Shown one piece after another: positions 48,473 to 58,258 of a DNA stretch of 64,000 bases. The stretch spans positions 1-64,000 of the forward strand of contig NZ_LNZB01000056.1 in the NCBI RefSeq assembly GCF_001468085.1. Reading direction: 5' to 3'. The notes under the pieces were generated by a model. That model had not been told where the DNA came from and made no database searches. It worked only from the letters and a program-made list of their open reading frames with translations. Source of the stretch: Legionella waltersii. GTDB lineage: Bacteria > Pseudomonadota > Gammaproteobacteria > Legionellales > Legionellaceae. The translations under genes and the position numbers were made by a program. Each line of letters starts with the position of its first letter. The first letter of the stretch is position 1.

Positions 48473-48949
48473 TTAATTTTGAATTATTTTTACGGATAAC
48501 TCTAGAGTGAACTGTGCGACTTCTTCAGGTTTCTGTGGGTAGTTTGTGTAGGCATGAATATGAATGGGTTTGTTCACGCGTTCACCAGACTGTGTGGCGT
48601 CGACCAGCATTTGTTTGACCTGGTCTCCTTCATTACACACAAAATACACGTTAGACTCGGGCCTTTTAAGAAATTGCGCTTGAAAAGATTTGAAGGCGAG
48701 CATTACATTGCTCTTATTTTGATCGGCATGATAGAACGCATGCAGGCCACCGGCTAAATCTGCTCCAACAGATAATGCGCCAAAATACATCGAGTTGAGG
48801 TGGTTACGGCTTCTTCTGTTTAATCGAATCTTTACAACAAGCTCTTTATCGTTCAGTTTAATTATTTTAGGTCTTAAATAGCCAATCATGGCTACTTTAA
48901 AATGGCCAAAATACCATAAAAAGAATTTAAAGCGCTTTAAAGGACTCAT
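48473..48949 (-). CDS. DUF4442 hotdog-fold protein
   Basis: A 158-residue protein resembling the DUF4442 group of hotdog thioesterase-like proteins. It has RLNRRSRNHLNSMYFGALSVGADLAGG, where the LNSMYFGALSVGADLA helix is the family's recognisable part. Enzyme activity is not established. Its start overlaps the stop of the BON-domain gene (ATGA), so the two are translated together. Confidence 0.75.
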   Translation of the reverse strand: MSPLKRFKFFLWYFGHFKVAMIGYLRPKIIKLNDKELVVKIRLNRRSRNHLNSMYFGALSVGADLAGGLHAFYHADQNKSNVMLAFKSFQAQFLKRPESNVYFVCNEGDQVKQMLVDATQSGERVNKPIHIHAYTNYPQKPEEVAQFTLELSVKIIQN

Positions 48950-49497
48950 CCCTTTTCCTTTGTTTTTAAATGGCTTATGATTTTTTTTACTCCGGAGACA
49001 GTTGTAACGCGCTTAATGATATAAGCAACAGATTCTGCGTTTTGAACTTGGCCCGTTAGGGTAACCACTCCATTGGTTGTTTCCGCATTAATTCCCACTA
49101 ATGGAATTGACTCATCATCCAGTACTTTTGCCTTTAGAACAGCTGTTTCAACTTCAGCGGTGATTAGAGCATCTGTAAATACGGTGTTAACCTGTTTGAT
49201 GTGTAAATTATTGGCATTAACTGACTGCACTCCTCTGGTATGTTTAGCGATTCTTAAAGCATCTATAAATGCATTTTGGTCTGAAACATAACCTTTTAAA
49301 GTAACAACTCCTTTACTGGTTGAAATCGAAACTTTGAGAGGATTAAGATTTTTATTCTCTGTGAATTTTGCAGTGATTTTGGTAGTAATATAAGTATCAC
49401 TTACTTCCTGCTCAATGTGTTTGAGTTCATTTGCATGCAAGCCACCTAAATGCAATAACGAAGCAACTATCATAAAACACATGAAACGGTTTAACAT
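48946..49497 (-). CDS. Periplasmic BON-domain protein (OsmY-like)
   Basis: A 183-residue exported protein from the ATG at 49497, which has GAGAGG seven bases upstream; the frame begins five codons earlier but that ATG overlaps the ribosome binding site. After a signal peptide (MLNRFMCFMIVASLLHLGGLHA) come two BON domains, each with the GVVTL.G motif (STSKGVVTLKGYVS and ETTNGVVTLTGQVQ). BON domains bind membrane phospholipid and stabilise the envelope under stress. Confidence 0.88.
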   Translation of the reverse strand: MLNRFMCFMIVASLLHLGGLHANELKHIEQEVSDTYITTKITAKFTENKNLNPLKVSISTSKGVVTLKGYVSDQNAFIDALRIAKHTRGVQSVNANNLHIKQVNTVFTDALITAEVETAVLKAKVLDDESIPLVGINAETTNGVVTLTGQVQNAESVAYIIKRVTTVSGVKKIISHLKTKEKG

Positions 49498-49725
49498 TCG
49501 TATTCCTCTCATCTAACGTAAGAATATTGAAACAGAATTTTTCAAGAGAGTATAGATCCATAGACCTCGGCGTGATAAATCTGCCCCCTTATGGCTGAAA
49601 TTTCTCTTCAGGAAACTTGAAAAAACAGCGAATTAATGACATTCATTCAAACAGGCACCGGAATATTTGTTTAATTTTTGTTAGAGAGCTATACTCGATG
49701 TTTTTTATTTCAAACACCTCATCCC

Positions 49726-52569
49726 ATGCAAAAAATCAGCATTCGTGGTGCTCGCACGCACAATCTTAAAAATTTGGACATTGAGCTACCAAGAGATAAA
49801 TTAATTGTTATCACGGGATTATCTGGGTCAGGGAAGTCCTCGTTAGCTTTTGATACCTTATATGCTGAAGGGCAAAGACGTTATGTAGAGTCCTTATCCG
49901 CCTATGCTAGGCAGTTTTTGTCAATGATGGAAAAACCGGATGTCGACTCTATAGAGGGATTATCACCGGCAATTTCAATTGAACAAAAAGCCACTTCACA
50001 TAATCCTCGATCGACAGTTGGAACGATCACAGAGATTTATGATTATTTGCGATTACTGTTTGCTCGAGTTGGTGAGCCTCGTTGTCCAGAACATCAAGTA
50101 AGTTTGCATGCTCAAACGATAAGCCAAATGGTTGATCAAGTACTTGCTTTACCAGAAGACAGTAAAGCGATGATTTTAGCGCCCGTAGTTCGTGAGCGAA
50201 AGGGGGAACACTTGCAGTTGTTGCAACACCTTCAGTCTCAAGGATATGTCCGGGCGCGAATAGACGGGGAGATCTATGAGCTAGACTCTCCTCCAAAATT
50301 AGGCTTACGTACCAAACATACTATAGAGGTGGTAGTTGATCGCTTTAAAGTGCGCTCCGATTTGGCGACTCGTTTAAGCGAGTCCTTTGAAAATGCACTT
50401 CATTTAGCGGAAGGAATTGTGATCGTAGCTTCTATGGATGATGGTTTCGAAGAAATGTTGTTCTCATCAAAATTTGCTTGCCCTGAGTGTGGCTACAGTT
50501 TAAGTGAGTTAGAGCCTAGATTGTTCTCCTTTAATAATCCTGTTGGGGCTTGTCCGTCTTGTGATGGTTTGGGCGTGGATCAATTTTTTGATCCAGAGAA
50601 GGTCGTTCATGAGCCTTGTGCCAGCGTTGCGGATGGTGCAATCCGCGGTTGGGATAAAAAAACAACGTATTATTTTAGTATGCTGGAGTCGTTAGCTCGT
50701 CATTATGGTTTTGATACTAAAACAGCCTTTTGTGATCTTCCAGACGAAGTGCGTCAGGTTATTTTATACGGTAGTCAAGGAGAGATGGTTGAATTTAACT
50801 ACCATAGGCCAAATGGTGGTTATATGGTTAAGCGTCACAGCTTTGAAGGCGTTATTCCCAATATGCAGCGTAGATATCGAGAATCAGATTCTGGAATGGT
50901 CAGAGAAGAGCTCGCAAAATATTTATCATCACGTCCTTGCCAAGAATGCAGTGGAGCAAGGCTAAGAGAAGAAGCACGGAATGTGTTTGTAGAAAACAAA
51001 AATTTACCAGAGATTAGCAGTTATTCTATAGAACAGGCCTATGATTTTTTTAATCAATTGAAGTTAACGGGATACAGAGGGGAAATTGCCGCAAAAATCA
51101 ACAAAGAAATTGTTGAGCGATTAGGATTCCTAGTGAATGTTGGTTTAGATTATTTGTCTTTAGCACGAAGTGCGGAAACGTTGTCAGGTGGAGAGGCCCA
51201 AAGAATACGATTGGCCAGTCAAATTGGTTCTGGATTGGTTGGAGTTATGTATATTCTGGATGAACCTTCCATTGGATTACACCAAAGGGATAATGATCGA
51301 TTGCTTGCTACATTGGTGCACTTGCGCAATCAAGGCAATACAGTGATTGTCGTTGAACATGACGAAGACGCTATTCGCAGTGCGGATTTTGTTTTGGATA
51401 TTGGTCCAGGCGCAGGGGTCCATGGTGGGCAAATCGTTGCAAGTGGAACTCCTTATGAAGTGATGGAAAACAAGGACTCCTTGACTGGACAATATTTATC
51501 TGGAGTCCAAAGCATCGAAATTCCCACTTCTCGAATTCCAGTAAACCCAGAGCGCATGATTCATTTGCAAGGAGTAAACTGTAACAATCTATCTAACGTG
51601 GATGTCAGTATTCCTTTAGGGTTATTCACTTGTATTACTGGCGTGTCAGGTTCAGGGAAATCGAGTTTAATTAACGATACCTTGTTTCCAATTGCTGCGA
51701 ATACTTTAAATAGAGCTAATTTATTCACACCAGGCGCAATTAAACATCTTTCAGGTTTACACCTATGTGATAAGGTTATTGATATTGATCAAAGCCCGAT
51801 TGGCCGTACTCCTAGATCGAATCCAGCAACGTATACCGGTTTATTTACTCATATCAGGGATCTCTTTTCAGGGACACCTGAATCCAGAGCTAGAGGTTAT
51901 CAACCTGGACGATTCAGCTTTAATGTAAAAGGTGGTCGATGCGAGGCCTGTCAAGGTGATGGTTTAATTAAGGTGGAGATGCATTTTCTACCTGATATTT
52001 ATGTTTCATGTGATGTGTGCACGGGTAAACGTTACAATCGTGAAACCTTGGAAATTCAATATAAGGGCAAGACAATCCATGAGGTATTAGAGCTAACTGT
52101 TGAGGATGCCTGTGAGTTTTTCTCAGCAATTCCAGTCATTGCTAGAAAATGTCAAACCTTAATGGATGTCGGTTTGTCTTATATTAAATTAGGTCAAAGT
52201 GCTACAACCCTCTCTGGGGGTGAAGCTCAGCGCATTAAACTGGCCAGAGAACTTTCAAAGCGAGATACAGGAAACACGCTCTATATTCTTGATGAACCTA
52301 CCACGGGTCTGCATTTTCACGATACCAAACAATTATTGAAGGTGTTAAATCGTCTCCGAGATCAAGGGAACACGATTATAATCATCGAACACAATCTTGA
52401 TGTCATTAAAACAGCAGATTGGATCATTGATCTTGGGCCTGAAGGGGGGAGCAAGGGAGGAACGATTATTGCTACGGGTACTCCTGAAATGGTGGCTCAG
52501 CATCCTGGATCTTTTACAGGCCAGTTTTTGAAATCAATTTTGACAAAATCGTGTAGTATTACTGGTTAA
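49726..52569 (+). CDS. uvrA: UvrABC excinuclease subunit A
   Basis: UvrA is the damage-sensing ATPase of nucleotide excision repair. From the ATG at 49726 it has 947 residues, beginning [17 protein letters not shown], which matches the family start; the frame is open 16 codons further upstream. Two ABC modules are present (GLSGSGKSS and GVSGSGKSS as Walker [10 protein letters not shown] signatures), along with zinc modules CPECG..CPSC and CEAC..CDVC. The ribosome binding site before the ATG is weak. Confidence 0.98.
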   Translation: MQKISIRGARTHNLKNLDIELPRDKLIVITGLSGSGKSSLAFDTLYAEGQRRYVESLSAYARQFLSMMEKPDVDSIEGLSPAISIEQKATSHNPRSTVGTITEIYDYLRLLFARVGEPRCPEHQVSLHAQTISQMVDQVLALPEDSKAMILAPVVRERKGEHLQLLQHLQSQGYVRARIDGEIYELDSPPKLGLRTKHTIEVVVDRFKVRSDLATRLSESFENALHLAEGIVIVASMDDGFEEMLFSSKFACPECGYSLSELEPRLFSFNNPVGACPSCDGLGVDQFFDPEKVVHEPCASVADGAIRGWDKKTTYYFSMLESLARHYGFDTKTAFCDLPDEVRQVILYGSQGEMVEFNYHRPNGGYMVKRHSFEGVIPNMQRRYRESDSGMVREELAKYLSSRPCQECSGARLREEARNVFVENKNLPEISSYSIEQAYDFFNQLKLTGYRGEIAAKINKEIVERLGFLVNVGLDYLSLARSAETLSGGEAQRIRLASQIGSGLVGVMYILDEPSIGLHQRDNDRLLATLVHLRNQGNTVIVVEHDEDAIRSADFVLDIGPGAGVHGGQIVASGTPYEVMENKDSLTGQYLSGVQSIEIPTSRIPVNPERMIHLQGVNCNNLSNVDVSIPLGLFTCITGVSGSGKSSLINDTLFPIAANTLNRANLFTPGAIKHLSGLHLCDKVIDIDQSPIGRTPRSNPATYTGLFTHIRDLFSGTPESRARGYQPGRFSFNVKGGRCEACQGDGLIKVEMHFLPDIYVSCDVCTGKRYNRETLEIQYKGKTIHEVLELTVEDACEFFSAIPVIARKCQTLMDVGLSYIKLGQSATTLSGGEAQRIKLARELSKRDTGNTLYILDEPTTGLHFHDTKQLLKVLNRLRDQGNTIIIIEHNLDVIKTADWIIDLGPEGGSKGGTIIATGTPEMVAQHPGSFTGQFLKSILTKSCSITG

Positions 52570-52586
52570 CCTCATTGAAAAAACTT

Positions 52587-52652
52587 CCACTCCCTTACGG
52601 CCGCAGCTCAGATTAGTTTTGTATTAACAGAGCCGCGACTGTGTGGGAGCGG
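52587..52652. repeat. Imperfect inverted repeat after uvrA
   Basis: CCACTCCCTTACGGCCGCAG at the left and the reverse complement of a segment ending GTGTGGGAGCGG at the right match over roughly two thirds of 23 positions, with about 20 bases between. It is GC-rich compared with its surroundings. It may be a dispersed intergenic repeat of the genus or a degenerate terminator for uvrA. Confidence 0.45.
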
Positions 52653-52727
52653 ACTTGTTTAAACCCCTCTGTTAATTTTTATATTTTAGGTCTATAAATA
52701 GGATAGGGATTTCAATAGGAAAATAAC

Positions 52728-53309
52728 ATGAAAACATTTCTAATAGCTGTTTTAGTGATTATTGTATTGGTTTTTATATGGGCAATTGGAATTTACAATA
52801 CCCTAATAGGGTTAATTGAGGCTATTAATAACAATAAGAAGCAAATAGATATTCAATTGGACAGACGATTTAAAGTGTTTGAATCGCTCATTGAATCAGT
52901 AAAAAAGTACATGGATTATGAAAAGACGACATTAAAAGACGTTGTTGCACTCCGTAATCAAGCTCAGGTGGCTAAAGAAGCTGGTGATGAAAAAGGTCGA
53001 ATAGCAGCTGAGAATGGTATTTCACAAATTGCCTCTAATTTAAATCTAGTTTTTGAGCAATATCCAGACCTAAAAGCAAACCAAAATGTATTGCAACTGC
53101 AGGAAGAAATTGTAAACACTGAAAATAAATTAGCGTATGCTAAACAAGCCTACAATGATGGAATTGAACGTTATAATGCTAAGAAAAAATCGTTTTTTGA
53201 AGCCATGGTGGTCTCAGCATTTCCTGATGCTTTGAACAAAGATTTTATCTATTGGGGACTTCCAGAAGAACAAATTCAAGCCAAAGAAGACTATACCGTT
53301 AAACTCTGA
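52728..53309 (+). CDS. lemA: LemA family protein
   Basis: A 193-residue protein with a single N-terminal membrane segment (residues 4-25) and the helical LemA core: YNTLIGLIEAINNNKKQIDIQLDRRFKVFESLIESVKKY. The function of the family is not well defined. It lies nine bases before the htpX-like gene, a pairing seen in other bacteria. Confidence 0.93.
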   Translation: MKTFLIAVLVIIVLVFIWAIGIYNTLIGLIEAINNNKKQIDIQLDRRFKVFESLIESVKKYMDYEKTTLKDVVALRNQAQVAKEAGDEKGRIAAENGISQIASNLNLVFEQYPDLKANQNVLQLQEEIVNTENKLAYAKQAYNDGIERYNAKKKSFFEAMVVSAFPDALNKDFIYWGLPEEQIQAKEDYTVKL

Positions 53310-53318
53310 GATTAAATC

Positions 53319-54341
53319 ATGAGTATCAAAGATTTCCACGCCACCGCAGGGGATTGGCGTGGACAATTAAAACTGAATGAACGCAGAACGCGAAGAGTCA
53401 TCTATTTGTTTTTTGGGATCTATCTATTAGTAGGGTTGATCGTTGATGCGGTTGTGCTTGAGGGCATGTATCCACAAGCATCGCTGGAGTCTATTATTAG
53501 AGCTCTACTTACCTTAAAAGTGGTCCCCTATGCCACTTTGCTGATGCTGGCTATAGCTGCAATTTCCTTGCTTGTTACTTATTCTTTGTACGATCGAATT
53601 ATGTTGCTTGGAACAGAGTATCATGAGGTAACCCCTTCTACTGCTCAATCATTACAAGAAAAACAATTATACAACGTGGTCGAAGAAATGAAGGTTGCTG
53701 CTGGACTCCAATACATGCCTAAGGTATTTATAATTGAAGCCAATTATATGAATGCTTTTGCCAGTGGTTATAGTGAAAAATCAGCTATGGTTGCTATTAC
53801 TCGAGGGCTTCTTGAGAAATTGGATAGAGCTGAGCTTCAAGCCGTGATGGCTCATGAGTTAAGTCATGTCAGACATCATGACATCAAACTCACTTTAATG
53901 GTTGCTGTATTAAGCAACATTTTATTGATAGTGATAGATATTTTATTTTACTCAATGCTTTATAAACGCGATAGAAAGGGAGATAACCGCCTATTGATGG
54001 TGATCATCATTTTGAGGTACGTTCTCCCTATTATTACGGTTCTCTTGGCTTTATTTTTAAGCAGGACTAGAGAGTTCATGGCTGATGCTGGAAGCGTTGA
54101 GCTTATGAGGGACAATGAGCCTATGGCGAGAGCTTTAATGAAAATAAGTCAAGATCATGCTGAACATGCTGATGAGTATTCGAAAGCATATGGGGAAACT
54201 CCTCATGAGCAAGTTAGACAAGCATCCTATTTGTTTGACCCCTCAGCAATTGACCCAGTAAAATCTTTGAGCAGCGCGTTTTCTACCCACCCAAGTCTGG
54301 ATCAGAGAATGGAAGCATTAGGTTTTAAGCGTAAGGCCTAA
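53319..54341 (+). CDS. htpX: M48 family membrane metalloprotease (HtpX-like)
   Basis: A 340-residue inner-membrane zinc protease. Two membrane segments precede the catalytic motif HELSH in VMAHELSHVRHHD; a further hydrophobic region follows; the third ligand is likely the Glu in REFMADAGSVELM. HtpX degrades damaged membrane proteins. The gene is in an apparent two-gene operon with lemA and is convergent with the ABC permease, one base apart. Confidence 0.9.
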   Translation: MSIKDFHATAGDWRGQLKLNERRTRRVIYLFFGIYLLVGLIVDAVVLEGMYPQASLESIIRALLTLKVVPYATLLMLAIAAISLLVTYSLYDRIMLLGTEYHEVTPSTAQSLQEKQLYNVVEEMKVAAGLQYMPKVFIIEANYMNAFASGYSEKSAMVAITRGLLEKLDRAELQAVMAHELSHVRHHDIKLTLMVAVLSNILLIVIDILFYSMLYKRDRKGDNRLLMVIIILRYVLPIITVLLALFLSRTREFMADAGSVELMRDNEPMARALMKISQDHAEHADEYSKAYGETPHEQVRQASYLFDPSAIDPVKSLSSAFSTHPSLDQRMEALGFKRKA

Positions 54342-54342
54342 T

Positions 54343-55116
54343 TTATTCTCGAAGCCCAACCCCACGTTTTAATAAAATCATATTGATGACAGTCAGCACG
54401 ACGAGCATTGCAATAATAATGGTCATGGCTAACCCCATGCTTACTTCTTCTTGATCGATCATCGTATGACGCAATGCATTGACCATGTACAAGATGGGAT
54501 TAAATAGAGAGATGTATTTCCAAACCCCAGGCAGCATATTGACGCTATAAAATACTCCCCCCAAGTAAGTTAAAGGGGTTAGTACGAAAGTAGGGATTAT
54601 CATAATGTCATCAAAATTTCGGGCAACCATAGCATTCGTAAAGCCTGCCAGTGAAAAAATCGCTGCTACCAACAATACGACTAATAGTGTCATAGGGAGA
54701 TGATCAAATTGAATCTCCAGGAAAAAGGAGGAAATTATAAACACGAGTACCGCTACAATTAAACCACGTAATACCCCTCCTAGAACATAGCCTAACAACA
54801 GCATCCCATCATGCATGGGGCTGACTAACATTTCCTCAATGCTTTTTTGGAATCTTACGCTATAAAGTGAACTGGATACATTGCCATAGGAGTTAATGAT
54901 CACAGACATCATAATCAATCCTGGTGCTATGAACATGGAATAGGTAACCCCATGAATATCCCCGATGCGGCTTCCAATTAGGCTTCCGAATATCAAGAAG
55001 TATAGGGTAGTGGTTATAACGGGAGGTAGGAAGACTTGGCTTGCAATGCGAAACATTCGCACTAATTCCCGTCGAACTAAAGTGTATAAAGCAATAAGCT
55101 GTATTTTAGTGGTCAT
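54343..55116 (-). CDS. ABC-2 type transporter permease
   Basis: A 257-residue membrane protein with six predicted segments and the ABC-2 family pattern (SIEEMLVSPMHDGMLLLGYVLGG; FVLTPLTYLGGVFYSVNMLPG). It resembles E. coli YadH. Its start overlaps the end of the ATPase gene by 11 bases. The exported substrate is unknown. Confidence 0.9.
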   Translation of the reverse strand: MTTKIQLIALYTLVRRELVRMFRIASQVFLPPVITTTLYFLIFGSLIGSRIGDIHGVTYSMFIAPGLIMMSVIINSYGNVSSSLYSVRFQKSIEEMLVSPMHDGMLLLGYVLGGVLRGLIVAVLVFIISSFFLEIQFDHLPMTLLVVLLVAAIFSLAGFTNAMVARNFDDIMIIPTFVLTPLTYLGGVFYSVNMLPGVWKYISLFNPILYMVNALRHTMIDQEEVSMGLAMTIIIAMLVVLTVINMILLKRGVGLRE

Positions 55117-56026
55117 TTTTGATGAGATCCAAAAAGAGTTCTTCTAAGCGATTGGTTTTATTCCGCATGCTGTGGACTTGAATGCCATGTTTATTTAATT
55201 CAGAGAACACTTCATTCAAAGACACTTTGTTATCAACTTTTAACTCAAAACTTGTTGGGTCAATAGAGGTCGCCTGAAACTGGGTGAATTCAGGAAGTGT
55301 GTCTATCGGTGATGAGGCATTAAAAATAAACGTTTGGTGCCTTAATGTTTGCAATAACGATTTCATGGATGTATTTTTGATGATATTGCCTTTATCAATG
55401 ATAGCAATGTTTTTACAGAGTTGTTCTGCTTCTTCCAGATAGTGTGTAGTTAAAATTATCGTAGTCCCTTCTGCATTGGTTTGGGTTAAAAAGTCCCACA
55501 TGCTTCTGCGAATTTCTATGTCCACTCCTGCAGTTGGTTCATCAAGAATAAGTACTTTCGGTTGATGTATTAATGCCCGGGCAATCATGAGCCTGCGCTT
55601 CATTCCACCTGATAAATGGCGGACTATGGAGTGTCTTTTTTCCCACAGGCCTAATTGCTCTATCAGCAATTCAGCTCTGGGAAGAGCGTTTTTTCGACTG
55701 ATCCCATAATATCCAGCCTGGTTTAGTAAAATCTGCTCGCAATTTTCAAAAATATTCAAATTAATTTCTTGAGGAACCAGTCCCAAGCAGGCTTTGGCTT
55801 GACTTGTTTCTTTTTCTAAATCAAATCCATAAATCTTAATTTGTCCTGAGGATTTATGAATTAAATCAGTGATTAAGCCTATGGTAGTTGATTTTCCAGC
55901 ACCATTTGCTCCTAACAGAGCAAAAAAATCCCCAGTTTGGACTTTTAAATCAATCCCTTTTAGAGCCTCAACACCATTGGAGTATGTTTTGGATAATTGT
56001 TCAATGTCTAAGGCATACATTATCAT
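55106..56026 (-). CDS. ABC transporter ATP-binding protein
   Basis: A 306-residue ATPase resembling E. coli YadG. Walker A is GANGAGKST, the signature LSGGMKRR and Walker B VLILDEPTA, followed by the H-loop LTTHYLEEAEQL. It forms an exporter with the permease encoded downstream. The start could be either of two nearby ATG codons; neither has a strong ribosome binding site. Confidence 0.92.
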   Translation of the reverse strand: MIMYALDIEQLSKTYSNGVEALKGIDLKVQTGDFFALLGANGAGKSTTIGLITDLIHKSSGQIKIYGFDLEKETSQAKACLGLVPQEINLNIFENCEQILLNQAGYYGISRKNALPRAELLIEQLGLWEKRHSIVRHLSGGMKRRLMIARALIHQPKVLILDEPTAGVDIEIRRSMWDFLTQTNAEGTTIILTTHYLEEAEQLCKNIAIIDKGNIIKNTSMKSLLQTLRHQTFIFNASSPIDTLPEFTQFQATSIDPTSFELKVDNKVSLNEVFSELNKHGIQVHSMRNKTNRLEELFLDLIKNDH

Positions 56027-56146
56027 CTAATAGTTCTAATCTGAATTTGTATATGATATTGCTAATTCTTTTGGAGTGCTAGCAGGGAAATGCACTAAAT
56101 AAGGGAAAAAATGCTTAATCACCACTGTCTCTTTTAACGAAAATGA

Positions 56147-56314
56147 TTACCAAGAGTCAAAACTAGCAGAGTCCGATTGATTTATTTCATCGTCAGTCTC
56201 GCTCTCCTCAAAGGAACTTCTCATTTTCGTCGACGGTTGAATGATCATTCTTCTTGATTCCATTGCTTGCTGTATGACTAACAAGATAGAGGGAGGGCCT
56301 GAGTTAAATCGTGA
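56147..56314 (-). other. Out-of-frame C-terminal tail of the VipA-like gene
   Basis: Directly after the A10 tract, the frame that one extra A would enter stays open for 55 codons to a TAA at 56147. It reads from SRFNSGPPSILL through AMESRRMIIQ, then FEESETDDE, and ends FDSW. The hydrophobic/basic helix followed by an acidic stretch ending in Trp is the order of the central and acidic parts of WASP/WAVE proteins that recruit Arp2/3. The Glu-rich run is also like the E-block of Dot/Icm signals. Composition argues that it is or was coding. Confidence 0.6.
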
Positions 56315-57357
56315 TTTTTTTTTTCTCCTTCTGCAACAAATCGTTCATCTTGAGGTTTCTTGGCTTGTGGTTTTAATTTCTTCTCTTGTTGACTCTTTAT
56401 TGCTTCTTGTAGCTCACTGAAGAAGCTTTTCTCTGATAAAACTCTTAAAGATTGTTTAGGGAGAGGTGGCATTTCAGGGGGAGTAGGAGGAGGCGGGGTG
56501 GTGTTTTGTAGCTTCGACGATTCACCATGAGAGTTTAACTCGGTGGTATGAACCACTGCACTATTTGTTGAAGTGGATACAGTGATTGAAATTTCTGCTT
56601 TGGTACTAGCATTCAAAGTATGTTCTGTTTTTACTCTTTGTAGCTCTTGGCTTGGTGAAGTTGGAATGGATTTTTCAACCGGTGTGTTCCCCACCTCTTT
56701 GGTTTGAAAAATAGATTGTGGTATTGGTTTTTGTTTGGTGACATCCGTTAGCATTTTTAGCAAGTTGCTTAGAGTAGAAAGTTGAGTTTCTGCCGAAACT
56801 ATCTGTGGGTGCAATGAAGTAAATAAACGTTGAGAATCGATCTGATCCTTCAAAATATAATTCTCGCTTTTGAGAGCGGTATTTTCTTTTTGCAGTTCTT
56901 CAACTTGTCTTTTTAACATTTCGATCTCGCTGCGTGACGATTTTTGCTCAAGCTCTCTTATTTGTTTATTTGTTGAAAGGGCTGTTTCTAAATCTTCAAT
57001 CATACTTGCAGATAATTTTTCACTTGGGTTTACTTTCAGCTGTGTAAGTCCTCTCTCTAGAGGAGCAAATAGTTTAGTGGACTCATTATATACTTTTATA
57101 AAGTCTATCCAGCATACCAGTAGGTAAGGGTTTGTTTGGGTTTTCAGCAAGATGGTATTACTGAGGTATTCTATAATGCTTGCATCATTGAAAGAGGATC
57201 TGTTGCCATTCACTAACTCAAGAATGTCAATTAGTTTTCCACAAACAATACCGTGGTTAAATTCTTTTGTCCAATGGTAAAAAGCAGTTTTTCCATTTTG
57301 TTTATAGGCTTCAATAAAGTCACTATAATGCTTAATAAATTGATCGCTGATAGCCAC
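56278..57357 (-). CDS. vipA: VipA-like actin-nucleating effector, possibly frameshifted
   Basis: A 359-residue protein. Residues 1-125 are helical, 130-180 a coiled coil (MLKRQVEELQKENTALKSEN), 220-285 a Ser/Thr-rich linker, and 287-300 a proline tract (PPPPTPPEMPPLP). Then comes SFFSELQEAIKSQQEKKLK, which loosely resembles a WH2 actin-binding helix. L. pneumophila VipA (Lpg0390, 339 residues) is a Dot/Icm effector that binds and polymerises actin and alters endosomal traffic; size, layout and gene position agree. The frame crosses a run of ten A (56324-56315) and ends 12 codons later at 56278. The last codons may not be the original C-terminus; see the tail feature. Confidence 0.75.
   Translation of the reverse strand: MAISDQFIKHYSDFIEAYKQNGKTAFYHWTKEFNHGIVCGKLIDILELVNGNRSSFNDASIIEYLSNTILLKTQTNPYLLVCWIDFIKVYNESTKLFAPLERGLTQLKVNPSEKLSASMIEDLETALSTNKQIRELEQKSSRSEIEMLKRQVEELQKENTALKSENYILKDQIDSQRLFTSLHPQIVSAETQLSTLSNLLKMLTDVTKQKPIPQSIFQTKEVGNTPVEKSIPTSPSQELQRVKTEHTLNASTKAEISITVSTSTNSAVVHTTELNSHGESSKLQNTTPPPPTPPEMPPLPKQSLRVLSEKSFFSELQEAIKSQQEKKLKPQAKKPQDERFVAEGEKKNHDLTQALPLSC
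56315..56324 (-). repeat. A10 homopolymer in the VipA-like gene
   Basis: Ten consecutive A on the coding (minus) strand, in codons 345-348 (GAA AAA AAA AAT). Runs of this length allow transcriptional slippage and replication slippage. With A10 the protein ends after 12 further codons; with A11 it would gain 55 other residues; with A9 another frame is entered. Confidence 0.9.
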
Positions 57358-57476
57358 TTGCTATTCTCCTACTCCTTGGAACCATTGTGTTTCATTTAAT
57401 AACAACCCCAATTAAAACTCAATAAGTTTGAGCTTATTTTTTCAATATTAGCCTGTCATTAGTTATTGGACTTTTA

Positions 57477-58091
57477 CTATACTGTGGACGGATTATCAGA
57501 GCGAGTTTTCATCCATGTCGTTATGCTGTAACGTGTTTTTAAAGTTGGATTTACTTCATGAGGTAATTCACTATTGAAGCAAATCAATCGGTTTCCAATG
57601 GGTAGAACATTTCGTAGAAGATTGTTTTCTTTGTCATACAGTTTTAACTCGCCTTGGTACTCCTCTAACCAGTCATCATTAAGATAATACACACAAGAGA
57701 TCTTTCGCGATTTGGTTGTTGCAAACTGATCGACATGGCGTTTATAAAAGGAACCTGGGGCGTACACTGCAAAATGCATCTCTAGCTCAGTAAGCCCTAA
57801 ATAAAGGCTCTCATTCAATAATTGAGCTAATTGGGAAAGTTGATCAATGTAATGGTGGACCTCTACAGAACAGGATTCAGCGTCGATCCACATAATACTA
57901 TCAGTGCGGATATCTACGTTGTGATGAGTTTGTGATTGCCTACCTATTTTAGCTTTTCTAAACTGATTTTGTTGATTCTTTTCTTGGACATAGGTGCGTA
58001 GAGCTTGATAAATTTCAGGGTCTAGAAAATTGTCTATAATGTGAAAGCCTTGATAACAGAGCTCTTCAATTATTACATCGGTTTTAAGCAA
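57477..58091 (-). CDS. 2OG-Fe(II) oxygenase
   Basis: A 204-residue dioxygenase of the prolyl-4-hydroxylase-like superfamily. The iron ligands are H119 and D121 (KRHVDQF) and H178 (ELPHEV), with R187 for 2-oxoglutarate nine residues later. The substrate is not known; relatives hydroxylate proteins or small molecules. It lies 119 bases upstream of the VipA-like gene on the same strand. Confidence 0.87.
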   Translation of the reverse strand: MLKTDVIIEELCYQGFHIIDNFLDPEIYQALRTYVQEKNQQNQFRKAKIGRQSQTHHNVDIRTDSIMWIDAESCSVEVHHYIDQLSQLAQLLNESLYLGLTELEMHFAVYAPGSFYKRHVDQFATTKSRKISCVYYLNDDWLEEYQGELKLYDKENNLLRNVLPIGNRLICFNSELPHEVNPTLKTRYSITTWMKTRSDNPSTV

Positions 58092-58258
58092 CGTCCATTA
58101 CCTTAAGTCTATAGAAGGTTTGTTGTGCAAATTTTACAATAACTTGATGATGATGAAAACCTTTGTTATGCCTTCGGTTACACCAAGGCTATGGGTTAAA
58201 TCGATTTAAAGGACGGAGATAGTGGGTGGAGCAAGGGGTCGTCCCCATTCTTTTTACC

